From positions 310,001 to 374,000 of the forward strand of contig NZ_BEWC01000007.1 in NCBI RefSeq assembly GCF_003112575.1: 64,000 bases of DNA. The letters run 5' to 3'. A program made the position numbers and the translations under genes. Below are positions 24,730 through 33,385 of this stretch, piece after piece. Below the pieces are notes generated by a model. The model saw only the letters and a list, made by a program, of their open reading frames with translations, did not search any database and was not told the DNA's origin. How positions within the stretch are numbered: position 1 is the first letter of the stretch; each line of letters starts with the position of its first letter. The stretch comes from Streptomyces ardesiacus. GTDB lineage: Bacteria > Actinomycetota > Actinomycetes > Streptomycetales > Streptomycetaceae.

Positions 24730-26607
24730 CTACGCCTCGCGTGCGCCCTCGTACATGTCCTCGATCAGGTTCTTGTACTCCCGCTCCACCACCGGCCGCT
24801 TCAGCTTCAGGCTCGGGGTGATCTCGCCGTGCTCGACGTCGAGGTCGCGGGGCAGCAGGCGGAACTTCTTGATGGTCTGCCAGCGCTGGAGGCCCTCGTT
24901 GAGCTGCCGGACGTAGCCGTCGACCATCTCGACGGTCGCGGGCGCCGCGACGATCTCCGCGTACGGCCTGCCCTCCAGGCCGTTCTCCTTGGCCCACTCC
25001 GTGATCGCGACCTCGTCGAGGGCGATGAGCGCGGTGCAGAAGTTCCGGTCGGCGCCGTGGACGAGGATGTTGGAGACGTACGGGCAGACCGCCTTGAACT
25101 GCCCCTCGACCTCGGCGGGCGCGATGTACTTGCCGCCGGACGTCTTGATGAGGTCCTTCTTGCGGTCGGTGATGCGCAGGTAGCCGTCGGGCGACAGCTC
25201 GCCGATGTCGCCGGTGTGGAACCAGCCGTCCGACTCCAGCACCTCGGCGGTCTTCTCGGGCAGCTTGTGGTAGCCCTCCATGATGCCGGGGCCGCGCAGC
25301 AGGATCTCGCCGTCGTCCGCGATGCGCACCTCGGTGCCGGGCAGCGGCTTGCCGACGGTGCCGGTGCGGTAGGCCTCGCCGGGGTTGACGAAGGAGGCGG
25401 CGGAGGACTCGGTGAGGCCGTAGCCCTCCAGGATGTGGATGCCGGCGCCGGCGAAGAAGTAGCCGATCTCGGGGGCGAGGGCGGCCGAGCCGGAGACGCA
25501 GGCGCGCAGGCGGCCGCCGAAGGCCTCGCGGATCTTGGCGTAGACGAGCTTGTCGGCGACGGCGTGCTTGGTGCGCAGGCCGGCGGGGGCGCTCGCGGTG
25601 CCGGTGCGCTTGAAGTTGTCCTGGGTGACCTTGGCGTACTCGCGGGCGACGCCGGCGGCCCACTGGAAGATCTTGTACTTCGCGCCGCCGCCCGCGCGGG
25701 CCTTGGCGGCGACGCCGTTGTAGACCTTCTCGAAGATGCGGGGCACGGCCGCCATGTAGGTGGGCCGGACCACCGGCAGGTTCTCGATGATCTTGTCGAC
25801 GCGGCCGTCGACGGCGGTGACGTGACCGGCCTCGATCTGCCCGGAGGTCAGCACCTTGCCGAAGACGTGCGCGAGCGGCAGCCACAGGTACTGCACGTCG
25901 TCCTTGGTGACCAGGCCGGTCGCGGCGATCGCCCTGGCCATGTACGACCAGCAGTCGTGCGGGAGGCGGACGCCCTTGGGCCGGCCGGTGGTGCCGGAGG
26001 TGTAGATGAGGGTGGCGAGCTGGTCCTTGGTGAGCGCGCCGACGCGCTCCTTGATCAGCTGCGGTTCGTTCTCCAGGCGGGCCGCGCCCCGGCGTTCCAG
26101 CTCGTCGAGGGTGAGGACCCACTCCTCGGCGGTGTCGGCGCCGGCCGGGTCGATCACGACCACGTGGGTGAGTTCGGGCAGCTCGGCCCGCTTCGCCTTC
26201 GCCTTGGCGAGCTGCGCGGCGTCCTCCGCGATCAGCACCCGGCTCTCGGAGTCGGAGAGGATGTACGCCGACTCGTCGGCGTTGGTCTGCGGGTAGACGG
26301 TGGTCGTCGCCGCACCCGCGCACATGATGCCGAGGTCGGCGAGGATCCACTCCAGGCGGGTGGAGGAGGCCAGCGCGACGCGCTGCTCGGGCAGCACGCC
26401 CAGCTCGATCAGGCCCGCCGCGATCGCGTACACCCGCTCGGCGGCCTGCGCCCAGGTCAGCGACTTCCAGTCGTCGGGGCCCTCGCCGGAGGCCGGCGGC
26501 ACCGGGTAGCGGTACGCCTCGGCGTCCGGCGTGGCGGCCACCCGCTCCAGGAAGAGTCCCGCCACGGAGGGCGGACGGTTCTCGATCAGTGTCTGTGTGT
26601 CGCTCAC
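24730..26607 (-). CDS. Long-chain fatty acid-CoA ligase (AMP-forming)
   Basis: The 625-residue adenylate-forming enzyme activates fatty acids to acyl-CoA with ATP. It has the P-loop-like AMP motif LIYTSGTTGRPKGVRL (about 195-210), the long-chain FACS features LEGYGLTESSA and DGWFHTGDIGELSPDGYLRITDRKKDLIKTSGGKYIAPAEVE, and the catalytic Lys near the C-terminus in LKLKRPVVE. The GTG at 26607 has a GGAGGAT site. It is single, followed by its own terminator. Chain-length preference cannot be read reliably. Confidence 0.95.
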   Translation of the reverse strand: MSDTQTLIENRPPSVAGLFLERVAATPDAEAYRYPVPPASGEGPDDWKSLTWAQAAERVYAIAAGLIELGVLPEQRVALASSTRLEWILADLGIMCAGAATTTVYPQTNADESAYILSDSESRVLIAEDAAQLAKAKAKRAELPELTHVVVIDPAGADTAEEWVLTLDELERRGAARLENEPQLIKERVGALTKDQLATLIYTSGTTGRPKGVRLPHDCWSYMARAIAATGLVTKDDVQYLWLPLAHVFGKVLTSGQIEAGHVTAVDGRVDKIIENLPVVRPTYMAAVPRIFEKVYNGVAAKARAGGGAKYKIFQWAAGVAREYAKVTQDNFKRTGTASAPAGLRTKHAVADKLVYAKIREAFGGRLRACVSGSAALAPEIGYFFAGAGIHILEGYGLTESSAASFVNPGEAYRTGTVGKPLPGTEVRIADDGEILLRGPGIMEGYHKLPEKTAEVLESDGWFHTGDIGELSPDGYLRITDRKKDLIKTSGGKYIAPAEVEGQFKAVCPYVSNILVHGADRNFCTALIALDEVAITEWAKENGLEGRPYAEIVAAPATVEMVDGYVRQLNEGLQRWQTIKKFRLLPRDLDVEHGEITPSLKLKRPVVEREYKNLIEDMYEGAREA

Positions 26608-26829
26608 GACATCCTCCGGGCCCGCGACGGTGCGGCTGGCTCAGGTGCGGCTGGATTCACTCTCGGGCGGCTGTTCGGGCCGTGGTCAAGCGGCGCGTCG
26701 GACTGGTGCCCGATCACTTGTTTAACTCACGAGTAACTACGGGGCAGGCATCAGCGTAAAGGGCGACCGGCCCCCGCGTAAGAGCCCGCGCCCTGTCATT
26801 TCCTACAGACGCCCGCCCGTGACATGCGA

Positions 26830-26886
26830 AGAGACCCGCCGCACTTTCGTACGACGGGCCCCTCGGTGTCCGTTTTGGCCGGACGC
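26830..26886 (-). terminator. Hairpins downstream of lepA
   Basis: Two adjacent stems follow the lepA stop: 26866-26872 with 26880-26886, and an imperfect one around 26830-26863. They probably terminate lepA transcription, although no U-run follows. The remaining 26608-26829 should contain the ligase promoter. Confidence 0.5.
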
Positions 26887-26903
26887 GGCGTGCGATGCGG
26901 CGG

Positions 26904-28772
26904 TTACTTCTTGCCCTTGGCCGACCCCGCGCTGTCGTCGCTGGACAGCACCGCGATGAAGGCCTCCTGCGGAACCTCCACCGAACCCACCATCTTCATC
27001 CGCTTCTTGCCTTCCTTCTGCTTCTCCAGCAGCTTCCGCTTGCGGGAGATGTCACCGCCGTAGCACTTGGCGAGGACGTCCTTGCGGATGGCGCGGATGG
27101 TCTCGCGGGCGATGACGCGGGAGCCGATGGCGGCCTGGACCGGCACCTCGAAGGCCTGCCGCGGGATCAGCTCCTTGAGCTTGGCGACGAGCCGCACGCC
27201 GTAGGCGTACGCCTGGTCCTTGTGGGTGATCGCCGAGAAGGCGTCCACCTTGTCGCCGTGCAGCAGGATGTCGACCTTGACCAGGCTGGAGGTCTGCTCG
27301 CCGGTGGGCTCGTAGTCGAGCGAGGCGTAACCGCGTGTCTTGGACTTGAGCTGGTCGAAGAAGTCGAAGACGATCTCCGCGAGCGGGAGGGTGTAGCGGA
27401 TCTCCACCCGGTCCTCGGAGAGGTAGTCCATGCCGAGCAGGGTGCCGCGCCGGGTCTGGCACAGCTCCATGATGGCGCCGATGAACTCGGTCGGAGCCAG
27501 GATCGTGGCGCGCACGACCGGCTCGTAGACCTCGTTGATCTTGCCCTCGGGGAACTCGCTCGGGTTGGTGACGGTGTGCTCGGTGCCGTCCTCCATGACC
27601 ACGCGGTAGACCACGTTGGGCGCGGTGGCGATCAGGTCGAGGTTGAACTCGCGCTCCAGCCGCTCGCGGATCACGTCGAGGTGGAGCAGGCCGAGGAAGC
27701 CGACGCGGAAGCCGAAGCCGAGGGCGGCGGAGGTCTCCGGCTCGTAGACCAGGGCGGCGTCGTTGAGCTGGAGCTTGTCCAGGGCCTCGCGCAGCAGCGG
27801 GTAGTCGGAGCCGTCCAGCGGATACAGGCCGGAGAAGACCATGGGCCTGGGGTCCTTGTAGCCGCCGAGCGCCTCCTCGGCGCCCTTGTGCTGGCTGGTG
27901 ACGGTGTCGCCGACCTTCGACTGGCGGACGTCCTTCACGCCGGTGATCAGGTAGCCCACCTCGCCCACGCCGAGGCCGTCGGCGGCGAGCATCTCGGGCG
28001 AGTTGGTGCCGATCTCCAGCAGCTCGTGGGTGGCGCCCGTGGACATCATCCGGATCCGCTCGCGCTTGTTGAGCTGGCCGTCGATCACACGGACGTACGT
28101 CACGACACCGCGGTAGGAGTCGTAGACGGAGTCGAAGATCATCGCGCGGGCCGGGGCGTCCTTGACGCCGACCGGGGCCGGGATCTCGGCGACGACCTTG
28201 TCCAGCAGCGCGTCGACGCCGAGGCCGGTCTTGGCGGAGACCTTGAGCACGTCGTCGGGGTCGCAGCCGACCAGGTTGGCCAGTTCCTCGGCGAACTTCT
28301 CGGGCTGCGCGGCCGGCAGGTCGATCTTGTTCAGCACGGGGATGATCGTGAGGTCGTTCTCCATCGCCAGGTAGAGGTTGGCGAGGGTCTGGGCCTCGAT
28401 GCCCTGGGCGGCGTCGACGAGGAGGATGGTGCCCTCGCACGCGGCCAGCGAGCGCGACACCTCGTAGGTGAAGTCGACGTGCCCCGGGGTGTCGATCATG
28501 TTGAGGATGTGCGTGGTGCCCTCGTCGTGGGACGGGGCCCACGGCAACCGCACCGCCTGGGACTTGATCGTGATGCCGCGCTCGCGCTCGATGTCCATGC
28601 GGTCGAGGTACTGGGCGCGCATCTGCCGCTGCTCGACCACACCGGTCAACTGGAGCATCCGGTCGGCGAGCGTGGACTTGCCGTGGTCGATGTGCGCGAT
28701 GATGCAGAAGTTGCGGATCAGCGCCGGGTCGGTACGGCTCGGCTCGGGCACATGGCTGGGGATCGCGGGCAC
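26904..28772 (-). CDS. lepA: Elongation factor 4 (LepA), ribosome-associated GTPase
   Basis: The 622-residue GTPase acts on stalled or assembling ribosomes. G motifs are intact: AHIDHGKSTL (P-loop), RGITIKS, DTPGHVDFTYEV and NKIDLPAA. Domains II-V and the LepA-specific C-terminus (CYGGDISRKRKLLEKQKEGKKRMK, in two parts) follow. The start is the GTG at 28772 (MPAIPSHVPEPSRTDPALIRNF); the frame stays open 55 codons further up, but that stretch covers the divergent rpsT promoter region and is not family-like. lepA and rpsT are divergent, as in other streptomycetes. Confidence 0.97.
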   Translation of the reverse strand: MPAIPSHVPEPSRTDPALIRNFCIIAHIDHGKSTLADRMLQLTGVVEQRQMRAQYLDRMDIERERGITIKSQAVRLPWAPSHDEGTTHILNMIDTPGHVDFTYEVSRSLAACEGTILLVDAAQGIEAQTLANLYLAMENDLTIIPVLNKIDLPAAQPEKFAEELANLVGCDPDDVLKVSAKTGLGVDALLDKVVAEIPAPVGVKDAPARAMIFDSVYDSYRGVVTYVRVIDGQLNKRERIRMMSTGATHELLEIGTNSPEMLAADGLGVGEVGYLITGVKDVRQSKVGDTVTSQHKGAEEALGGYKDPRPMVFSGLYPLDGSDYPLLREALDKLQLNDAALVYEPETSAALGFGFRVGFLGLLHLDVIRERLEREFNLDLIATAPNVVYRVVMEDGTEHTVTNPSEFPEGKINEVYEPVVRATILAPTEFIGAIMELCQTRRGTLLGMDYLSEDRVEIRYTLPLAEIVFDFFDQLKSKTRGYASLDYEPTGEQTSSLVKVDILLHGDKVDAFSAITHKDQAYAYGVRLVAKLKELIPRQAFEVPVQAAIGSRVIARETIRAIRKDVLAKCYGGDISRKRKLLEKQKEGKKRMKMVGSVEVPQEAFIAVLSSDDSAGSAKGKK

Positions 28773-28870
28773 GCAGGGTCCTGATTCTTGAGGCGTCCGC
28801 AGTGTCTGCGGTCTCGGGTCGGATCGATACGTAGCCTCCATGGTCCCACGGGTGGGGAGCCGGATGGGGT

Positions 28871-28900
28871 TTGGGACCCTCGCCGAGCCGCTGGTAGTGT
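28871..28900 (+). promoter_or_regulatory. Candidate rpsT promoter
   Basis: TTGGGA (28871-28876) and TAGTGT (28895-28900) are separated by 18 bases and lie about 100 bases upstream of rpsT, a good fit to a housekeeping-type promoter. Prediction only. Confidence 0.5.
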
Positions 28901-29002
28901 GGGTGACTGTGTCTCTTGCCCTCTCAGCGTGAGGCACTCCTTCAAGAAATCACCGGCACGGGACCCTCGCGGCCTCGTGCCTGAACCTGCAAAGGCTCAT
29001 TC

Positions 29003-29269
29003 GTGGCGAACATCAAGTCCCAGATCAAGCGGAACAAGACCAACGAGAAGGCCCGGCTGCGCAACAAGTCGGTCAAGTCCTCTCTGAAGACCGCGATCCG
29101 CAAGGCCCGCGAGGCCGCCGCCGCGGGTGACGTCGAGAAGGCCACCGAGTACCAGCGCGTCGCTTCGCGCGAGCTCGACAAGGCCGTCTCCAAGGGCGTC
29201 ATCCACAAGAACCAGGCCGCCAACAAGAAGTCGGCGCTGGCGCAGAAGGTCGGCGCTCTCCAGGGCTGA
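29003..29269 (+). CDS. rpsT: 30S ribosomal protein S20
   Basis: The 88-residue basic protein MANIKSQIKRNKTNEKARLRNKSV... is a clear S20, which binds 16S rRNA early in 30S assembly. It starts with GTG at 29003 behind AAAGG. Its codons are strongly biased to common Streptomyces triplets. It is divergent from lepA and convergent with holA; a strong hairpin at 29395-29444 separates the latter pair. Confidence 0.98.
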   Translation: MANIKSQIKRNKTNEKARLRNKSVKSSLKTAIRKAREAAAAGDVEKATEYQRVASRELDKAVSKGVIHKNQAANKKSALAQKVGALQG

Positions 29270-29341
29270 ATCCCTTGTCTGGTCTGATCGCCGGAAGGAC
29301 CCAGAGCGGGCCCTCTCTCATCCGCTCCCGTCCGGCACCCG

Positions 29342-29383
29342 GGATCCGTGCGCGGCCTGCGTTCGCCACGCGGGCACGGATCC
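29342..29383. repeat. 10-bp perfect inverted repeat after rpsT
   Basis: GGATCCGTGC (29342-29351) pairs with GCACGGATCC (29374-29383) around a 22-base loop. It precedes the stronger hairpin at 29395 and may protect the rpsT mRNA end. Confidence 0.6.
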
Positions 29384-29394
29384 GCGAGCTTGAT

Positions 29395-29444
29395 CCGGAG
29401 GCCCCGGTGGCCGTCCTTCCCCAGGACGGCGCCGGGGCCTCCGG
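29395..29444. terminator. Two-way terminator between rpsT and holA
   Basis: A stem of more than 20 bp (29395-29416 with 29424-29444, one small internal mismatch) with a seven-base loop lies between convergent genes. Confidence 0.9.
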
Positions 29445-29495
29445 TGTGTCCGGGGCCGCGCAGGCCCGGGGAGGCGGCCGGGAGGAGGGACGGGC

Positions 29496-30485
29496 CTACG
29501 ACCGCCCCCGCGAGCGGGCCGCCCGGGCGATGGTCACCACGGCTTTCTCCAGGGCGTACTCGGGGTCGTCCCCGGCGCCCTTCACTCCCGCGTCCGCCTC
29601 GGCCACCGCGCGCAGGGCCACGGAGACGGCGTCCGGGGTCCACCCGCGCATCTGCTGCCGGACGCGGTCGACCTTCCAGGGCGGCATGCCCAGCTCGCGG
29701 GCGAGGTCGGCGGGGCGCCCGCCGCGGGCGGAGGACAGCTTGCCGATGTTCCGCACGCCCTGCGCCAGGGCGCTGGTGATCAGCACCGGCGCCACTCCGG
29801 TCGCCAGCGACCAGCGCAGCGCCTCCAGGGCCTCCGCGGCACGTCCCTCGACCGCCCGGTCGGCGACCGTGAAGCTGGAGGCCTCCGCCCGCCCGGTGTA
29901 GTACCGCCCGACGACCGCCTCGTCCACGGTCCCCTCGACGTCAGCGGTGAGCTGGGAGACCGCCGAGGCCAGCTCCCGCAGATCGCTGCCGATCGCGTCG
30001 ACCAGGGCCTGGCACGCCTCGGGGGTGGCGGAACGCCCGGCCGTACGGAACTCCGAACGCACGAACGCCAGCCGGTCGGCGGGCTTGGTCATCTTCGGAC
30101 ACGCCACCTCGCGCGCCCCCGCCTTGCGCCCGGCGTCGAGCACGCCCTTGCCCTTGGCACCGCCCGCGTGCAGCAGCACGAGGGTGATCTCCTCGACGGG
30201 GGCTGCGAGGTACGCCTTGACGTCCTTGACCGTGTCGGCGGACAGGTCCTGCGCATTGCGTACGACCACGACTTTGCGCTCGGCGAAGAGCGAGGGACTG
30301 GTGAGCTCGGCGAGGGTGCCGGGCTGCAGTTGGTCGGAGGTGAGGTCGCGTACGTCCGTGTCGGCGTCGGCGGCCTTCGCGGCGGCCACCACCTCCTGCA
30401 CGGCACGGTCGAGCAGGAGGTCCTCCTGGCCCACGGCAAGGGTCACCGGGGCGAGAGGGTCGTCGTTCGCAGTCTTCCTGGCCAT
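29496..30485 (-). CDS. holA: DNA polymerase III delta subunit
   Basis: The 329-residue clamp-loader subunit opens the beta sliding clamp. The product begins MARKTANDDPLAPVTLAVGQEDLLLDRAVQEV, a typical HolA opening, and continues with FAERKVVVVRNAQDL, the IGSDLRELASAVSQL segment and a C-terminal helical bundle. The ATG at 30485 is preferred; an ATG four codons upstream is possible and longer extensions have no family similarity. It is convergent with rpsT and follows a small gene in the same direction. Confidence 0.95.
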   Translation of the reverse strand: MARKTANDDPLAPVTLAVGQEDLLLDRAVQEVVAAAKAADADTDVRDLTSDQLQPGTLAELTSPSLFAERKVVVVRNAQDLSADTVKDVKAYLAAPVEEITLVLLHAGGAKGKGVLDAGRKAGAREVACPKMTKPADRLAFVRSEFRTAGRSATPEACQALVDAIGSDLRELASAVSQLTADVEGTVDEAVVGRYYTGRAEASSFTVADRAVEGRAAEALEALRWSLATGVAPVLITSALAQGVRNIGKLSSARGGRPADLARELGMPPWKVDRVRQQMRGWTPDAVSVALRAVAEADAGVKGAGDDPEYALEKAVVTIARAARSRGRS

Positions 30486-30597
30486 CGCGACAAGCATCGC
30501 ACGCACCACTGACAACGCCGGACGGCCCCGCGGGCCGAGCACCGCCGGACGAGCACCGCCGCACGAGCGCCGCCGACCGCGCACCGCCGGACGGGCG

Positions 30598-30852
30598 CTA
30601 CGGCTCCTCGCGCCAGCCCTCCCACTCCCCCGCGAACGCGTCCAGTTCACCGGGGTCCAGCGCGTCCCGCTCGTCCCTCAGGACGACCAGCCACTGGGCG
30701 TCCTCGGCGTCGTCCTCACCGGCCAGGGCGTCCCGGAGGATCCGGGGCTCCTCGTCGATCCCGAACCGCTCCCCGAGCGCCTGGGCCGCTTCCTCCGCGG
30801 CGTCGCGGTCGGGCAGTACCAGTACATGTCTCACGTCGCTCACGGGAGCCAT
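30598..30852 (-). CDS. Small acidic hypothetical protein, 84 residues
   Basis: The product MAPVSDVRHVLVLPDRDAAEEAAQALGERFGIDEEPRILRD... is acidic, with an alternating beta-alpha pattern and Trp-rich end (EGWREEP). There is no signal or membrane segment. A start at MSDVRHVLVLPD (GTG, 30840) is possible. It lies six bases after the YceI gene stop and 112 bases before holA, so probably cotranscribed with yceI. Family not recognised beyond being conserved in streptomycetes as I recall. Confidence 0.75.
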   Translation of the reverse strand: MAPVSDVRHVLVLPDRDAAEEAAQALGERFGIDEEPRILRDALAGEDDAEDAQWLVVLRDERDALDPGELDAFAGEWEGWREEP

Positions 30853-30858
30853 TCTCGG

Positions 30859-31740
30859 TCAGCTCTTGGGAACGATCTGCACGTCGAGGTCGATGCGGAT
30901 GCTGGGGCCCACCACCGCGATGCCGCGGGCCAGCATCGTCTGCCAGCTCACCGTGAAGTCGTCGCGGTGCAGTTCGGTGGTGGCGCGGCAGGCGGCCCGC
31001 GTCTCGCCCTCCATGCCGTTGCCGAGGCCGAGGTACTCCGTGTCCAGGGTGACCGTGCGCGTCACACCGTGCAGGGACAGCGCGCCGGTGACGGCCCAGC
31101 GGTTGCCGCCGCGGTGGGCGAACCGGTCGCTGTAGAACTCCAGGGTCGGAAACCGCTCCACGTCCAGGAAGTCCGCCGAGCGCAGGTGGTCGTCGCGCAT
31201 CTTCACGTTGGTGTCGATGGAGGCCGCGTCGATCACGACGTGCATCGCCGACTGCTGCATGTCGTCGGCGATCCGCACGGCTCCCGCGAAGGAGTTGAAC
31301 CGGCCGTGGATCCGGGCCAGCCCGATGTGCCGCGCGGTGAACGCGATCGAGGAGTGCGCCGGCTCTATCTCCCAGTCGCCCGACGCGGGCAGCTCCGGCG
31401 GCTGGGCCACCTGGAGCGTCACGTCCCCGAGCGAGGCCAGCGTGTCCTCGACGACCGTGGCGGAGGCGCGGTAGGGGGTGTAGCCCTCGGCGGAGACGGC
31501 GAGCCGGTACTCCCCCGCGGGCACCGTCGTCACGAACGACCCGAAGGGGTCCGTACTGCCGCCGACCACCTTGCGCCCCATGGCGTCGCTGACCGTGAAC
31601 TCCGCGTTCGGCACCGGGGCGCTGACGGGGTCGAGCACCCGGCAGCTCAGCACTCCGGCGTCCGGCGGGGTGTGCACCGCCGCCAGGGGACCCGTCCGTT
31701 GCATCCGCTTCGTTCGGCTTCCCAGCAAGCGGCCGATCAT
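30859..31740 (-). CDS. YceI family protein with N-terminal carboxypeptidase-regulatory-like domain
   Basis: The 293-residue protein has a beta-sandwich of the CarboxypepD_reg type at about 25-110 (GVLSCRVLDPVSAPVPNAEFTV.., AGEYRLAVSAEGYTPY) followed by a YceI lipocalin-like barrel (about 125-293: WEIEPAHSSIAFTARHIGLARIHGRFNSFAGAV, HLRSADFLDVERFPTLEF). YceI proteins bind isoprenoid lipids in a tunnel. There is no classic signal peptide, so it is likely cytosolic or membrane-associated. The ATG at 31740 is preferred over a GTG six codons upstream. The two-domain fusion is common in actinobacteria as I recall. Confidence 0.9.
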   Translation of the reverse strand: MIGRLLGSRTKRMQRTGPLAAVHTPPDAGVLSCRVLDPVSAPVPNAEFTVSDAMGRKVVGGSTDPFGSFVTTVPAGEYRLAVSAEGYTPYRASATVVEDTLASLGDVTLQVAQPPELPASGDWEIEPAHSSIAFTARHIGLARIHGRFNSFAGAVRIADDMQQSAMHVVIDAASIDTNVKMRDDHLRSADFLDVERFPTLEFYSDRFAHRGGNRWAVTGALSLHGVTRTVTLDTEYLGLGNGMEGETRAACRATTELHRDDFTVSWQTMLARGIAVVGPSIRIDLDVQIVPKS

Positions 31741-31915
31741 TGGCGACACCCTCTGCACGACTTCGAAGAACTAGTTGACTGGGAAAACATTCGATCACCG
31801 ATGTGGCTTTCGAGGCAACACGGGACTACATCACAGCAAACCGTCGCATGTGCCGGCAGTCGGCAGGAGAAGCCCTCTGTGCTCCGGTTTCACCGCACCG
31901 GGCGGGATTTCTCAC

Positions 31916-31955
31916 AGGAGGCGCACAGGCCGCCGGGTCTCCGGCAGCGCCTCCT
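31916..31955 (-). terminator. Terminator after amidase gene
   Basis: AGGAGGCGC (31916-31924) pairs with GCGCCTCCT (31947-31955), with an inner CCGG stem. It starts inside the stop codon of the amidase gene. Confidence 0.85.
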
Positions 31956-32971
31956 CACGCCTCCCAGTACAGACCGCGGACCTTCGCACTCGTGATCGTG
32001 ACCGGGGTCTGGTCGCCCGCGTCGGGCGGGTAGTAGGCGAACTCGAAGCGCACCCTCTCGTTGGCGACGACCGAGCCGCTGTTCCCGAAGTCCGGGTAGC
32101 TGCCGCCGGTGGTGCCCAGCCGCTCGACGATCGGGCCGGTCCACCTGCTTCCGTCCGGCCGCAGGTGGTAGAAGCGGCCCTGGAGCGTGGAGCCGGGCGG
32201 CACGACCATCTGGAGGTGGGCCGTGGCCTGGTAGTGGGACGCGCCGGTCAGCAGGTCCGTCCCGCCCACGGTGAGCGTCGTCCACTTCCGGGGCGTGATC
32301 CGCTGGTCGTCGTTGCCGGTGCGGCTGATCGCTCGCGGCATGTCTTCCTCCTCGGAATCGCCGGGTGTCCAGCCGGCGGGGTGGTTGAGGCGTTCTTCGA
32401 CCCGGGCGCGCATCGAGGCCATGGTGAAACCGCGCGGGTCGACCTTTCCGGGCTGCCACTCCAGGTGGCCGACGACGGACCGCCCGTTCCAGCCGTGGTG
32501 CCGGCACAGGGCGGCGGCGGCCCGTTCGATCGCGTCCAGTTGTGCCGCGGGCCAAGGGTCCTTGCCGTCGCCGAGGTTCTCGCACTCGAAGCCGTAGAAG
32601 TGGCGGTTGCCGTCGGTGTCGGCCTCGTTGTCCGGGGGCAGCGCCTTCTCCGCGATGACGGCGCGCAGCACGTCGCCGTCGCCCAGGCCGGCGTGGTTGG
32701 CGCGGCCGTGGCCGACCAGGTGCACACGGCCGTCCTTGGTGATGACGCCGTGGCACAGGGGGCCGGGCAGGCTCGCGTAGCCCTTGCGGCAGATGTCGAC
32801 GGTGGCGGCGCTGCCCCGGGTCACGGTGTGGTGGATCATCACTCCGTGGACGGGGCCCCACGGCCCCTTGTGGTTGCGGTTGTGGCTGCGCCAGTCGCCC
32901 ACTTCGACGACGGTGAGGCCCTCCGCCTTCAGTGCCTTCAGGAAACCGCTCGCGGTGATGGGGGCGGCCAT
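31955..32971 (-). CDS. N-acetylmuramoyl-L-alanine amidase (Amidase_2/PGRP type), endolysin-like
   Basis: The 338-residue protein has an amidase_2 domain (about 10-165) with zinc ligands expected from VMIHHTVTRG, HGWNGRSVVGHLEW and the downstream acidic residue in GKVDPRG, plus LCHGVITKDGRVHLVGHGRANHAG. A second beta-rich domain (about 215-338; QATAHLQMVVPPG, RFYHLRPDG) may bind wall carbohydrate. There is no signal peptide, as in phage endolysins released through a holin. It starts with ATG overlapping by one base the stop of a 32-codon ORF (TGATG) and has no ribosome site of its own, so translation is coupled. No other phage gene is nearby. Confidence 0.88.
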   Translation of the reverse strand: MAAPITASGFLKALKAEGLTVVEVGDWRSHNRNHKGPWGPVHGVMIHHTVTRGSAATVDICRKGYASLPGPLCHGVITKDGRVHLVGHGRANHAGLGDGDVLRAVIAEKALPPDNEADTDGNRHFYGFECENLGDGKDPWPAAQLDAIERAAAALCRHHGWNGRSVVGHLEWQPGKVDPRGFTMASMRARVEERLNHPAGWTPGDSEEEDMPRAISRTGNDDQRITPRKWTTLTVGGTDLLTGASHYQATAHLQMVVPPGSTLQGRFYHLRPDGSRWTGPIVERLGTTGGSYPDFGNSGSVVANERVRFEFAYYPPDAGDQTPVTITSAKVRGLYWEA

Positions 32972-33069
32972 CAGCCACGCTCCGGCCGCGACGACGTGGT
33001 CCGCCGCCCGTCCTCGCCGGGCCGGTGCACGACGGTGCGCCCCGGGCTGGGGGCAGGGGGATGGGGCAT
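32971..33069 (-). CDS. 32-residue leader ORF coupled to the amidase gene
   Basis: The product MPHPPAPSPGRTVVHRPGED.. is Pro/Arg-rich and has no hydrophobic stretch, so it is not a holin. AAGGAG lies six to seven bases upstream of its ATG, the only good ribosome site in this region. Its TGA overlaps the amidase ATG by one base. It may exist only to bring ribosomes to the amidase start, or be a short protein of its own. Confidence 0.6.
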   Translation of the reverse strand: MPHPPAPSPGRTVVHRPGEDGRRTTSSRPERG

Positions 33070-33385
33070 GGGCTGCTCCTTCTGCGGTCGTTCGGGCGGG
33101 CGTTGACGAAGCCGTCGCGGGCGGAGCCGTCGCCGGTCGGACGGCTTCGAGGCCCTGGGAGGGTGGAAGTGGGGGTGCGGGGGCGCTGGTGGGGGGACGA
33201 TCGGCCGGGCGCGTCGGCTGCGCCGCACGGTGGCGTCGCTCTGCCTCGCTGGTCTGGAAATTCCCGGTGCCCGCCCGGCCTACGCCTCCCACGGCACCGC
33301 GGGACCGGAGCAGCGTGCGTTCCGGCCAGTACGGGGTCCCCGCGCCCCGGCGGAGCGGGCCCGTCCGAGCGCCCCGACCCAAGTC
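33070..33385. other. Non-coding gap upstream of the amidase operon
   Basis: About 316 bases between the leader ORF and the comEC stop. Open frames here overlap genes on the other strand and lack coding bias. It should hold the amidase promoter and the comEC 3' end; I see no strong hairpin or motif. Confidence 0.5.

Noticed and set aside
28773..28937. 55-residue N-terminal extension of LepA
   Set aside because: The extension overlaps the divergent rpsT promoter region and does not resemble LepA, which begins at MPAIPSHVPEP.
31955..33069. Prophage remnant
   Set aside because: Only the amidase is phage-like. Neighbouring genes are core (YceI, comEC) and there are no attachment repeats, integrase or structural genes.
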